Of a DNA stretch of 64,000 nt, positions 26,635 through 34,951 are shown piece by piece. The first letter of the stretch is position 1. Each line of letters opens with the position of its first letter. Origin of the DNA: Segnochrobactrum spirostomi (GTDB lineage Bacteria; Pseudomonadota; Alphaproteobacteria; Rhizobiales; Segnochrobactraceae); the NCBI RefSeq assembly GCF_009600605.1, contig NZ_VWNA01000001.1, forward strand, positions 2,342,501 through 2,406,500. The letters are read 5' to 3'. A program made the translations under genes and the position numbers. The notes beneath the pieces were generated by a model. It had not been told where the DNA came from. It saw only the letters and a program-made list of their open reading frames with translations, and did no database searches.

Positions 26635-27571
26635 CGAACGCTCCGAGCCGTTTGGCGATCGTGAGATAGATCCCCATGATGACGATCGGCACCACCGCGA
26701 AGGCGGCGGCGAGCGGAATGTTGCCGGCGGTGCCCTGCTGCTGCAGCACGACCTGGCCGATGAAGGGGCGCGACGAGCCGACGATGCCCGGGATGATGTA
26801 GTCGCCGAGCGTCAGCGAGAAGGTGAAGATCGAGCCCGCGACGATGCCCGGGAAGGCGAGCGGCAGGATCACCGAGCGGAAGGTGCGCGACGGGCGGCCG
26901 CCGAGATCGGCCGAGGCCTCGATGAGCGATCGGGGCACCCGTTCGAGCGCCGCCTGCACCGGCAGGATCATGTAGGGCAGCCAGACATAGGTGAAGACGA
27001 TCGCGGTGCCGAGATAGGCCGTCGACAGCGAGGGCCCGCCGACCACCGGCAAGGCGAGCACGGCGTCGAGCAGCCAGCCGAGATGCAGCTCGCCGGCGAG
27101 CCAGGTCACCACGCCTTCGCGGGCGAGCAGGAGCTTCCAGGCGTAGACGCGGACGAGGTAGCTCGACCACAGCGGCAGCATGACGAGGATGTAGAAGGCG
27201 GCCTTGGCCCGCCCCCGCGCATAGCGCGCGGCATAATAGGCGATCGGGAAGGCGAGCCCGGCGCAGATCACGGTGACGACCGCGGCCATCGTCACCGTGC
27301 GCAGGATGATGCCGAGATTGGCGGGCGTGAAGAGCTGGGCGTAGGTCGCGAAGGTCGGCTTGTAGACGACCATCCCCGTGAAATCGTCGATCGCGAAGAT
27401 GCTCTGGGCGAGCAGCGCGATGAGCGAGCCGAGATAGACGATGCCGAGCCAGAGCACCGGCGGCACCAGCAGCAGCGTGAGGAACAGCCAGCTCTTGCGA
27501 TAGAGCAGCGTCGACAGCCGCCGCAGGGCGGTGTCGGCGGGCAGCGAGGGCGCGCGGGCGGCGGCGCTCAT
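26624..27571 (-). CDS. Putrescine/spermidine ABC transporter permease (PotB/YdcU-like)
   Basis: A 315-residue permease with a long first cytoplasmic tail, about six membrane segments and the EAA loop [22 protein letters not shown] near residue 220. The ATG at 27571 overlaps the stop codon of the ATPase gene (TGATG), showing coupled translation. It forms a heterodimeric channel with the following permease. Confidence 0.88.
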   Translation of the reverse strand: MSAAARAPSLPADTALRRLSTLLYRKSWLFLTLLLVPPVLWLGIVYLGSLIALLAQSIFAIDDFTGMVVYKPTFATYAQLFTPANLGIILRTVTMAAVVTVICAGLAFPIAYYAARYARGRAKAAFYILVMLPLWSSYLVRVYAWKLLLAREGVVTWLAGELHLGWLLDAVLALPVVGGPSLSTAYLGTAIVFTYVWLPYMILPVQAALERVPRSLIEASADLGGRPSRTFRSVILPLAFPGIVAGSIFTFSLTLGDYIIPGIVGSSRPFIGQVVLQQQGTAGNIPLAAAFAVVPIVIMGIYLTIAKRLGAFDAL

Positions 27572-28608
27572 CAGCCGACCTCCGCGCCGTCGAGATAGAG
27601 CCGTGCGGCGGTCGGCCAGGCGACCACGACGGCATCGCCCACCTTGGCCGAAGCGCCGCCGCCATAGGGCACGCTGACCTCGATGTGGCCGCCGCCCTCG
27701 AGCGCGACGCGGTAGCGCGTCGCCGCGCCGAGGAAGCTCACCGTGGCGACGATCCCGGCGGCATGGTCGTGATCGGCGTCGGGCGCGAGCGAGATCATGC
27801 GGATGCGCTCGGGGCGCAGCGCGAAGGGGCGGGCGGAGCCGACCAGACGCGCGGCGAGCGTCTCGTCGATCATGTTCGAGGCGCCGACGAAGCCGGCGAC
27901 GAAGGCGGTGCGCGGGCGGTCGTAGATCTCGGCCGGCGTGCCGATCTGCTCGATGCGGCCCTGGTTGAACACGGCGACGCGGTCGCTCATCGAGAGCGCC
28001 TCGCCCTGGTCGTGGGTGACGTAGATGAAGGTGATGCCGACCTGGCGCTGGAGCGCCTTCAACTCCTCCTGCATCGCCTCGCGCAGCTTGAGATCGAGCG
28101 CGCCGAGGGGTTCGTCGAGGAGGAGGACGGCCGGGCGGTTGACGAGGGCGCGGGCGAGCGCCACACGCTGGCGCTGGCCACCGGAGAGTTCGCTCGGGCG
28201 CCGCTCGCCGAGACCGCTCAGGCGCACCATCTCGAGCATCTCGCCGGCCTGGCGCCGCCGCTCGGCCTTCGGCACCCCGCGCACCATCAGGCCGTAGGCG
28301 ACGTTCTCCCAGATGCGCATGTGCGGGAACAGCGCATAATCCTGGAACACGGTGTTGATGTCGCGGTCGTAGGGCGGCACGCCGGTGACGTCGCGGCCCT
28401 CGAGCAGAATGCGCCCGCCGGTCGGCTGCTCGAAGCCGGCGATGAGGCGCAGGCACGTCGTCTTGCCCGAGCCCGAGGGGCCGAGCATGGAGAAGAACTC
28501 GCCGTTCGCGATCTCGAAGGAGACGCCGTCGACCGCCTTCACCGCCGCGAAGTGGCGGGTGACGTCCTCGAAGCGGACGGCGGAGAGGGCATCGGGCGGA
28601 ACGGGCAT
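27571..28608 (-). CDS. Putrescine/spermidine ABC transporter ATPase (PotA/YdcT-like)
   Basis: A 345-residue ATPase. The nucleotide-binding part has Walker [10 protein letters not shown] (about 39-47), signature LSGGQRQR, Walker [13 protein letters not shown] and H-loop VTHDQ. The C-terminal third (about 240-345) is the TOBE regulatory domain common to PotA and MalK. The gene overlaps the permease gene by one base. A pair of inverted-repeat elements separates it from the upstream binding-protein gene. Confidence 0.9.
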   Translation of the reverse strand: MPVPPDALSAVRFEDVTRHFAAVKAVDGVSFEIANGEFFSMLGPSGSGKTTCLRLIAGFEQPTGGRILLEGRDVTGVPPYDRDINTVFQDYALFPHMRIWENVAYGLMVRGVPKAERRRQAGEMLEMVRLSGLGERRPSELSGGQRQRVALARALVNRPAVLLLDEPLGALDLKLREAMQEELKALQRQVGITFIYVTHDQGEALSMSDRVAVFNQGRIEQIGTPAEIYDRPRTAFVAGFVGASNMIDETLAARLVGSARPFALRPERIRMISLAPDADHDHAAGIVATVSFLGAATRYRVALEGGGHIEVSVPYGGGASAKVGDAVVVAWPTAARLYLDGAEVG

Positions 28609-28664
28609 TCGTCGGATCTTCCGGGTTCGTTCAGGTCAGGTCGCGGGCGGTGGGACGGGCGAAG

Positions 28665-28808
28665 GACCCCACCCCGCCGCTGCGCGGCGACCCTCCCCCT
28701 GGCAGGGGAGGGTGGGGTGTTCCATTGAGATCGGCTCATTCCACGGCGCCCCTTCACCCTCCCCTGTCAGGGGGAGGGTCGACGGCCGAAGGCCGGCGGG
28801 GTGGGGTC
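28665..28808. repeat. Pair of dispersed inverted-repeat elements, family A
   Basis: Two roughly 54-bp units (28665-28718 and 28755-28808) face each other. Each has the core hairpin CCCTCCCCCTGGCAGGGGAGG or its complement form plus a CACCCCGCC hairpin side. They lie between the binding-protein and ATPase genes of the putrescine transporter and could weaken read-through between them. Confidence 0.8.
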
Positions 28809-28846
28809 CCGCCGGGCAAACGCCCCGCGGAACGCCGCGGCCCGCC

Positions 28847-30055
28847 TCAGTTGCCGCTCTGGACGGCGAGGTAGTCGCTCACCCACTTCGAATAGGGCAC
28901 GCAGCCGGTGTCCGGGTGGTCGGCGCACTGGGCGCGCGGCGTGGTCCAGAAGTGCAGCTTGCCGAGATTGTCGACGCCGTTCGCCTTGCAGCCCTCGGCG
29001 CCGAGCAGCGGGTTGCCGTCGCAGGCGGCGAGAACGACCGGCACCGAGCCGAACCAGGCGGCGAGATCGCCCTGGAGCTTCTTCGAGATCGAGTGCTCGA
29101 GCCACTTGTAGGCGCAGTTCGGGTGCGGCGCGTCGACGTGCATCATCGTCGTGTCGGCCCAGCCGGTGGCGCCTTCCTCGGGGATCGTGGAGGCGATCGG
29201 GCGCTTGTTGGCGATCAGCAGGTTGACCTGGAACGGCCACGACGACGAGGCCGCGGTGCCCTCGTTGGTGAAGTCGTCGACCTGGACGTTGGCGTCGTGC
29301 CAATAGCGCGAGACGAGCTTGCGCTGGGCCTTGAGGAGGTCGATCGCGGCCGCGTACTGCTTCTCGTCGAGCTGGTACGGGTCCTTGATGCCGAGTTCGG
29401 GCTTGTGCTTGGAAAGATAGAGCGCGGCGTCGGCGATGTAGATCGGGCCGTCATAGGCCTGGACGCGGCCCTTGTTGGTCTTGCCGTCGGGCAGCGTCTG
29501 CTCCTCGAACACCACCGACCAGGACTTCGGCGCCTCGCCCTTGAAGACGTCCGTGTTGTAGGCGAGCACGTTGGGGCCCCACTGATAGGGCACGCCGTAA
29601 TGCTTGCCGTCGACCGTGTGCCAGGGCGCATTGCGCAGCCGCTCGTCGACGGTGTTCCAACTCGGGATCAGGCTCGGATTGAGCTCCTGGACGCGGCCGC
29701 CGTAGATCAGGCGCAGGCTGGCGTCGCCGGAGGCGGTGACGAGGTCGAAGCCGCCCTGATTCATCAGCGCGACCATCTCGTCGGAGGTGCCGGCCGGCTT
29801 GAAGGTGACCTTGCAGCCGGTCTCCTTCTCAAAATCGGTGACCCAGTCGTAGGCCTTGTCGGTCGCGCCGCGCTCGACGTAGCCCGGCCAGCCGATGATC
29901 GCGACTTCGCCTTCTCCGGGGCCGATCGACTGGATCGGGCCGGCGGCGAGCACGGGTTGGGCGGCGAGAACGGCAACGGCGGCGAGCGCGGCGATGCGGC
30001 CGGCCACGGCCGGGATCGCACGCAACGCAGTACGGATTTCCACGCGGTCTGTCAT
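28847..30055 (-). CDS. Polyamine ABC transporter periplasmic binding protein (PotD/YdcS-like)
   Basis: A 402-residue exported protein with a signal peptide (about residues 15-38, ending PVLAAGP). The mature part resembles PotD/PotF-type binding proteins: VAIIGWPGYVERGATD, CKVTFKPAGTSDEMVALM and YGVPYQWGPNVLAYN. It would deliver putrescine or a similar polyamine to the membrane permeases encoded downstream. It lies between the LysR gene and the transporter genes, all on one strand, and is set off from the ATPase gene by a 240-base gap filled with repeats, which fits a higher expression level for the binding protein. Confidence 0.87.
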   Translation of the reverse strand: MTDRVEIRTALRAIPAVAGRIAALAAVAVLAAQPVLAAGPIQSIGPGEGEVAIIGWPGYVERGATDKAYDWVTDFEKETGCKVTFKPAGTSDEMVALMNQGGFDLVTASGDASLRLIYGGRVQELNPSLIPSWNTVDERLRNAPWHTVDGKHYGVPYQWGPNVLAYNTDVFKGEAPKSWSVVFEEQTLPDGKTNKGRVQAYDGPIYIADAALYLSKHKPELGIKDPYQLDEKQYAAAIDLLKAQRKLVSRYWHDANVQVDDFTNEGTAASSSWPFQVNLLIANKRPIASTIPEEGATGWADTTMMHVDAPHPNCAYKWLEHSISKKLQGDLAAWFGSVPVVLAACDGNPLLGAEGCKANGVDNLGKLHFWTTPRAQCADHPDTGCVPYSKWVSDYLAVQSGN

Positions 30056-30165
30056 TTACCCCTCCGGTCTTCAGGTGCCTCGAACAGCGTCTGGAAGCGG
30101 GCCTCTCGCGGGCTCTCGTCGAAGCTTGGCGCAAGCAGCCCCCAAAGTGAAATCTGAAATCACCC

Positions 30166-30196
30166 GACGAGCATTCGGAATTTCCGAACGCTCGTC
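30166..30196. promoter_or_regulatory. Long dyad upstream of the binding-protein gene
   Basis: The outer arms GACGAGC/GCTCGTC and inner arms TTCGGAA/TTCCGAA form a nearly perfect 31-bp palindrome, within which TCGGAATTTCCGA fits the LysR box T-N11-A. It sits at the lysR stop codon and 110 bases upstream of the polyamine binding-protein start. It may be the operator for the LysR protein, or a terminator for lysR; no long T-run follows, which favours an operator. Confidence 0.45.
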
Positions 30197-31110
30197 TAGC
30201 CCAGCCGCCCGCGCGCCGGCTGATAGGTGCGGGCGAGTTGGATGAAGGTCTCGGCCGGCGTGCTGAGCCGCGAACCGCGCCGCCAGACGAGCCCGACATC
30301 GAGGGTCGGCGGGCGGTCGGCGATCGCCAGCGCCTCGATGCGGTCGCCTTCGAGCGACCACGGGCGATAGGCCATGTCGGGAAGCACCGCGATGCCGGCC
30401 CCCGTCGCCACGAGGCTGCGGACGGCCTCCACCGAGGCGGTGCGCAGCACCCGGTTCGGCCGCAGCCCGGCGCCGCGCCACATCGCGGTGGCCGCCTCGT
30501 CGATCTCGTCGATGGCGAGCGCGATCAGCGGCTCGGGGGCGATCTCGGCGAGGGTGACGCTCTCGCGGGCGAGGAAGGGATGGCCGGGCGGCAGCCAGAC
30601 CCGGCTTTCGGAACGCAGCAGGATCTCGCTCTCGATCGCCGAGCGGTCGGCGATGTTGGAGACGAGCATCAGGGCGACGGCGAGCTCGCCGTTGCCGATC
30701 AGGTGCTCGACATAGGTCCGCTCCTCCTCGGCGACACGCACCGAGACGTTGGGGAAATTGCGCCGGAAGCGGGCGAGGAGGTCGGCGAGGAAATAGCCCG
30801 AGACGAGGCTCGTCACGCCGAGGGTGAGACTGCCCTGCACGGCCTCGGGCCGCGTCTTCAGCGCGGTCTGCGCGTCGGTGACGGCGGCGATGATGGTGCG
30901 GGCGTGGCGCAGGAATTGGTGGCCCGGATAGGTCAGCACCATGCCGCGGGCGTGGCGCTCGAACAGGCGGGTGCCCGTCTGCTCTTCGAGCGCCTTGAGG
31001 GCGTCGGTGATGGCCGATTGGGAAATGCCGACCGCCGCGGCCCCGCCGGACACGGAGCCCGCCTCGGCGACCGCGATGAAATAGGCGACCTGACGCAGCG
31101 TGATGTTCAT
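30196..31110 (-). CDS. LysR-family transcriptional regulator
   Basis: A 304-residue regulator. The N-terminal winged helix-turn-helix is MNITLRQVAYFIAVAEAGSV...AAAVGISQSAITDALKALEEQTGTRLFERHARGM in blocks, followed by the usual two-lobe effector domain from about residue 90. It is immediately upstream of the putrescine transporter genes in the same direction, so it probably controls polyamine uptake in response to a related metabolite. The dyad at its 3' end is a possible binding site. Confidence 0.88.
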   Translation of the reverse strand: MNITLRQVAYFIAVAEAGSVSGGAAAVGISQSAITDALKALEEQTGTRLFERHARGMVLTYPGHQFLRHARTIIAAVTDAQTALKTRPEAVQGSLTLGVTSLVSGYFLADLLARFRRNFPNVSVRVAEEERTYVEHLIGNGELAVALMLVSNIADRSAIESEILLRSESRVWLPPGHPFLARESVTLAEIAPEPLIALAIDEIDEAATAMWRGAGLRPNRVLRTASVEAVRSLVATGAGIAVLPDMAYRPWSLEGDRIEALAIADRPPTLDVGLVWRRGSRLSTPAETFIQLARTYQPARGRLG

Positions 31111-31617
31111 GACGCGCGAGCCTCGATCGAAGCGGCGCCGCTGGCAAGAGGCGCCGGCAAGAGGGGCTGGTGAGAGGCGGGCCTCTCCGCGTCATGCCCG
31201 GTGTCACGCTCCGCGCTAGTCGAGCAGGGGGCTCGCTCCGCTCTCCGCTCGCGGTCACGCGGTGCTCTCTCCGCGTCATGCCCCGGCGAAGTCCGGGGCA
31301 TCTCGCCGCCTGTGGCGCGCCGGGTGGAGATCGCCCGGACAGGCCGGGCGATGACGGGGAAGGTGTGAGGGGACGGCGGCCAAATAGATAATGTAATGTT
31401 ATAACAAAACATAAAACCTTCCCAATATTCCCCGCCGATCGCCGACCTCTCCCAATCGATCGAGCAGTCGTGAAGGCTGTTGCACGGCTTTTCACACGAC
31501 TGACATGTGCAGCCCGGACACTCCGCCGCGTTTCGCCACGCCCGCAACATCCATCGGGGGATGCCGGCTTCTGTCCGGACCGCGGTGCGCATCGATTTTC
31601 ATCGAACGAGGTCTCAC
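31111..31617. other. Intergenic region upstream of alkaline phosphatase
   Basis: About 500 bases without a gene. The left half holds imperfect hairpins of the GTCATGCCCCGG...CCGGGGCAT type related to other dispersed repeats. From 31380 to 31420 the sequence is AT-rich (GATAATGTAATGTTATAAC) and may hold the phosphatase promoter, followed by the possible Pho box. Confidence 0.5.
31477..31506 (+). promoter_or_regulatory. Possible PhoB box
   Basis: CTGTTGC (31477), CTTTTCA (31488) and CTGACAT (31500) are repeated at 11-12 base intervals, similar to the PhoB half-sites CTGTCAT spaced by 4 bases. Only the last is a close match. It lies 112-141 bases upstream of an alkaline phosphatase start, which is why it is worth listing. 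Confidence 0.3.
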
Positions 31618-33414
31618 ATGCGACAGAACTGGCTGGCTCTGGCGGCCGTCGCGCTCATTCCGGGCGTCGCCTTCGCGCAGAGCGGAGAGACGCGCTACAA
31701 GACGGCGGACGACCATCAGGCGCAGATCTATCCGATCGACCGCGCCACCCTGCTCTCCGGCGGCAAGTTCGACTTCAAGGTCGAGTTCCCGACCGTGGTG
31801 AAGCCGGAAGAGGTGCAAATCCTCATCAACGGCCAGGACTACAAGACCGTGTTCGGCAAGGAGCCGACCTTCATCGAGAAGGAAAACGGCGCCGACGCCT
31901 CTTCGATCGTCGTCAAGGACGTCGCGATCGCCAAGCCCGGCACCTACACCATCGAGGCCAAGGCCGGCGGTGCCGAAGAGACCGTCAAGTGGGACGTGTT
32001 CGGCACGCCGAAGCAGCCGGCGGTGAAGAACGTCATCTTCCTGCTCGGCGACGGCATGACCGTCTCCATGCGCACCGGCGCCCGCATCATGTCCAAGGGC
32101 AACACCCAGGGTAAGGCCAACGGCCTGCTCAACATGGACACTCTGCCGGCGATGGCCTTCATCGGCACGTCCTCGACCGATTCGATCGCCGCCGACAGCG
32201 CCAACACCATGTCGGCCTACATGACCGGCCAGAAGTCGGCCGTGAACGCGCTCGGCGTCTATGCGAGCCGCGCCAAGGGCTCGCTCGACCAGCCGCACCA
32301 GGAGACCATCGCCGAGGTGCTGCGCCGCGTCGCGCCGCAGAAGTCGATCGGCGTCGTCTCCAACGCCGAGATCGAGGACGCGACCCCGGCCGCCGTCGTC
32401 TCCCACACCCGCCGCCGCGCCGACAAGCCCGAGATCGTCGGCATGTTCTACGCGGTGAAGCCCGAGGTCATCCTCGGCGGCGGCTCGGCTTATTTCCTGC
32501 CGAAGAGCGTGCCGGGTTCGAAGCGCAAGGACGACACCGACTACGTCGCCCAGTTCAAGGACGCCGGCTATCAGCTCGTGACCACCAAGACCGAGCTCGA
32601 GGCGGCGCCGAAGGACGGCAAGCTGCTCGGACTGTTCCACACCGGCAACATGGACGGCACGCTCGACCAGAAGGTCCTGCACAAGGGCACGGTCGCGAAG
32701 TTCCCCGACCAGCCGGACGTGCCGGACATGATGCAGGCCGCGCTCGACGTGCTGTCGAAGGATCCGGACGGCTTCTTCCTGATGGTCGAGGGCGCCGAGA
32801 TCGACAAGAACGAGCACCCGATGGACTGGGACCGCGCGCTGTTCGAGACCATCACCTTCGACAAGGCCGTCGGCATCGCCAAGAAGTTTGCCGAGACCCA
32901 TCCGGACACGCTGATCATCGTGACCGCCGACCACACCCATGGCGCCTCGCTGATCGGCACCATCGATTACGACAAGCCCGGCACCGAGATGCGCGAGAAG
33001 GTCGGCACCTACCAGGACGCCGGCTTCCCGACCTATGTCGACGCCAACGGCGACGGCTATCCCGACAGCGTGGACGTGTCCCGCCGCCTCGCCGTGTTCG
33101 CCAACAACTTCCCGGATTATTACGAGACCTTCCGCCCGCATCTCGAGGGCCAGAATGTCCCGGCCGTGAAGAACGAGAAGGGCGAGTACGTCGCCAACGA
33201 GGCCTACAAGGACGTGCCCGGCGCGGTCCTGCGCATCGGCAACCTGCCGAAGAGCGAGGACACCGCCGTCCATGCCGTGGACGACGTCGTGCTCCAGGCC
33301 CAGGGCCCGGGCTCGGAGAAGTTCCACGGCTACATGGAGAACACCGACGTGTTCCGCGTCATGACCGAGAGCCTCGCCCTCGGCGTCGAGCCGGCGCCGA
33401 CCACGGCGCAGTGA
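31618..33414 (+). CDS. Exported alkaline phosphatase (PhoA superfamily)
   Basis: A 598-residue periplasmic phosphomonoesterase with a signal peptide MRQNWLALAAVALIPGVAFAQS. The metal and nucleophile motifs are visible: NVIFLLGDGMTVSM (first metal-binding Asp), STDSIAADSANTMSAYMTG (Ser nucleophile in D-S-A), VEGAEIDKNEHPMDWD and TADHTHGASL with later metal ligands. The N-terminal 130 residues before the catalytic domain look like an additional beta-rich domain. The start at 31618 is fixed by the signal peptide. Expression under phosphate limitation is expected; a weak Pho box lies upstream. Confidence 0.9.
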   Translation: MRQNWLALAAVALIPGVAFAQSGETRYKTADDHQAQIYPIDRATLLSGGKFDFKVEFPTVVKPEEVQILINGQDYKTVFGKEPTFIEKENGADASSIVVKDVAIAKPGTYTIEAKAGGAEETVKWDVFGTPKQPAVKNVIFLLGDGMTVSMRTGARIMSKGNTQGKANGLLNMDTLPAMAFIGTSSTDSIAADSANTMSAYMTGQKSAVNALGVYASRAKGSLDQPHQETIAEVLRRVAPQKSIGVVSNAEIEDATPAAVVSHTRRRADKPEIVGMFYAVKPEVILGGGSAYFLPKSVPGSKRKDDTDYVAQFKDAGYQLVTTKTELEAAPKDGKLLGLFHTGNMDGTLDQKVLHKGTVAKFPDQPDVPDMMQAALDVLSKDPDGFFLMVEGAEIDKNEHPMDWDRALFETITFDKAVGIAKKFAETHPDTLIIVTADHTHGASLIGTIDYDKPGTEMREKVGTYQDAGFPTYVDANGDGYPDSVDVSRRLAVFANNFPDYYETFRPHLEGQNVPAVKNEKGEYVANEAYKDVPGAVLRIGNLPKSEDTAVHAVDDVVLQAQGPGSEKFHGYMENTDVFRVMTESLALGVEPAPTTAQ

Positions 33415-33476
33415 GGCGTGCCCGCAAGCGACCCGGCGCCTCGGCGTCGGGTCGTCCGGGCATGAACCGTGGGCAT

Positions 33477-33628
33477 GACCCCACCCCGCCGCTTCGCGGC
33501 GACCCTCCCCCTGACAGGGGAGGGTGGTCGCGATCCGGCAAGCTCTTGATCTGACGATGGAACACGACGTCTTGACCCTCCCCTGGAGGGGGAGGGTCGG
33601 CACGCCGAAGGCGTGACGGGGTGGGGTG
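33477..33628. repeat. Pair of dispersed inverted-repeat elements, family A
   Basis: Units at about 33477-33526 and 33574-33628 in opposite directions, the second containing CACGCCGAAGGCGTG. Together they make a large hairpin-forming region after the alkaline phosphatase gene and probably act as its terminator. Confidence 0.75.
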
Positions 33629-33742
33629 ACGCCGCGGGCGAGACCCCCATGACGCCGCGGGCGAGACCCCCATGACGCCGCGGGCGAGCCCCCCATGACG
33701 CCGCGGGCGAGCCCCCCATGACGCCGCGGGCGAGACCCCGAT
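33628..33742. repeat. Five tandem copies of a 23-bp repeat
   Basis: Units start at 33628, 33651, 33674, 33697 and 33720. Each begins GACGCCGCGGGCGAG and ends in a C-run followed by AT. Differences among copies are single bases (GAGACC/GAGCCC, CAT/GAT). There are no spacers of unique sequence, so it is a minisatellite and not a CRISPR array. It ends 35 bases before the next gene start. Confidence 0.9.
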
Positions 33743-33776
33743 GACACCCCGACCGCCGCGACGAGGGAGACCCGCG

Positions 33777-34235
33777 ATGACCGAACCCGCCTGGACCCGC
33801 CGCGGCATCCTCGGGCTCGCCATGACGATCCTGCCGGCGCTTGCCGCCCGCCCGGCGCGGGCCGGGGCGACGCTCGATTTCGACGAGCTCTATTCCAAGG
33901 TGAGCGTGCTCGGCCTCACCTTCTCCGACAAGGTGAAGAGCCTCAACGGCGCGCGCGTCGGCATGGAGGGCTTCATGGCGCCACCGCTCAAGGCGGAAGC
34001 GAAGTTCTTCGTCCTCACCAAGACGCCGATGTCGATCTGCCCGTTCTGCTCCTCCGACGCCGATTGGCCCGACGACATCGTCGTCGTCTATCTTCGTGAA
34101 CGGCAGACCTTCGTGCAATACAACGCCACCATCGCGGTCGAGGGCCGCCTCGAGGTCGGCTCGTGGACCGATCCGGAGACCGGCTTCGTCAGCCAGCTCC
34201 GCTTGGTCGAGTCGTCGTTCCGCTCGCTCGGCTGA
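33777..34235 (+). CDS. Exported DUF3299-like periplasmic protein of an ABC operon
   Basis: A 152-residue protein with a twin-arginine-like signal (WTRRGILGLAMTILPALAARPARA). The mature part contains VGMEGFMAPPL and MSICPFCSSDADWPDDIVVVYL, with two cysteines in a CPFC pattern that could bind metal. It is followed 5 bases later by an ABC ATPase gene and an FtsX-like permease gene, so the three form one unit. Proteins of this type are often found with MacB/LolCDE-like transporters. A role in metal or lipoprotein handling is inferred from the context and the CPFC motif. DUF3299 membership is my best guess. Confidence 0.65.
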   Translation: MTEPAWTRRGILGLAMTILPALAARPARAGATLDFDELYSKVSVLGLTFSDKVKSLNGARVGMEGFMAPPLKAEAKFFVLTKTPMSICPFCSSDADWPDDIVVVYLRERQTFVQYNATIAVEGRLEVGSWTDPETGFVSQLRLVESSFRSLG

Positions 34236-34240
34236 TCGCG

Positions 34241-34951
34241 ATGCCCGATCTCGCCGTCCGCGATCTCGCGATCTCGTTTCCCGGCCTCGGCGCGCCGGTC
34301 ATCGATATCGCCGCCCTCGACATCGCCGCCGGCGCCCGCGTCGCGGTGACGGGGCCGTCTGGGTCCGGCAAGTCCACCCTCATCAATCTTCTGGTCGGCC
34401 TGGAGCGCCCCGCCCGCGGCAGCGTGCGCTGGGGCGACACCGACCTCGCGACCCTGTCGGAGGCCCGCCGCGACGCCTTCCGCGCCGCCAACATCGGCCT
34501 CGTCATGCAGGATTTCCACCTGTTCCCCGGCCTTTCGGCGCTCGAGAACGTGCTGCTGCCCGCCCGCTTCCGCCGCCTCGCCCTCGATCGCGCGATCCGC
34601 GGGCGGGCCGAGGCGCTCATCGCCCGCGTCGGCCTGAAACGGCCCGCCCAGCGCATCGAGACCATGTCGCGCGGCGAGATGCAGCGCGTCGCCGTCGCCC
34701 GCGCTCTCGTCATGGCGCCGTCCGTCCTGGTCGCCGACGAGCCGACCGCGAGCCTCGACGCCGCCGCGGGCGCGGTCGTCGCCGACCTCCTCGTCGACCT
34801 CGCCGCCGAGGCGGGCGCGACCTTGATCGCCGTCACCCACGATGCGGCGCTCGCCGATCGTCTCGACCGCCGCCTCGCCCTCGCCGCCGGCCGCATCGTC
34901 GCCGACAGCCTTGCCCCGTCGCCGGCCCCGCGAATGGAGGCGACGGCGTGA
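34241..34951 (+). CDS. ABC transporter ATPase (MacB/LolD-like)
   Basis: A 236-residue ATPase with Walker A GPSGSGKST (about 40-48), a degenerate signature MSRGEMQR in place of LSGGQ, Walker B VLVADEPTASLD and H-loop VTHDA. The altered signature resembles that of some LolD/MacB relatives. The gene overlaps the permease start (GTGA). It would power the FtsX-like permease, which works as a mechanotransmission unit rather than a classical importer. Confidence 0.85.
   Translation: MPDLAVRDLAISFPGLGAPVIDIAALDIAAGARVAVTGPSGSGKSTLINLLVGLERPARGSVRWGDTDLATLSEARRDAFRAANIGLVMQDFHLFPGLSALENVLLPARFRRLALDRAIRGRAEALIARVGLKRPAQRIETMSRGEMQRVAVARALVMAPSVLVADEPTASLDAAAGAVVADLLVDLAAEAGATLIAVTHDAALADRLDRRLALAAGRIVADSLAPSPAPRMEATA

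Noticed and set aside
33628-33742. CRISPR array
   Set aside because: The repeats are directly adjacent with no spacers, and no cas genes are near.
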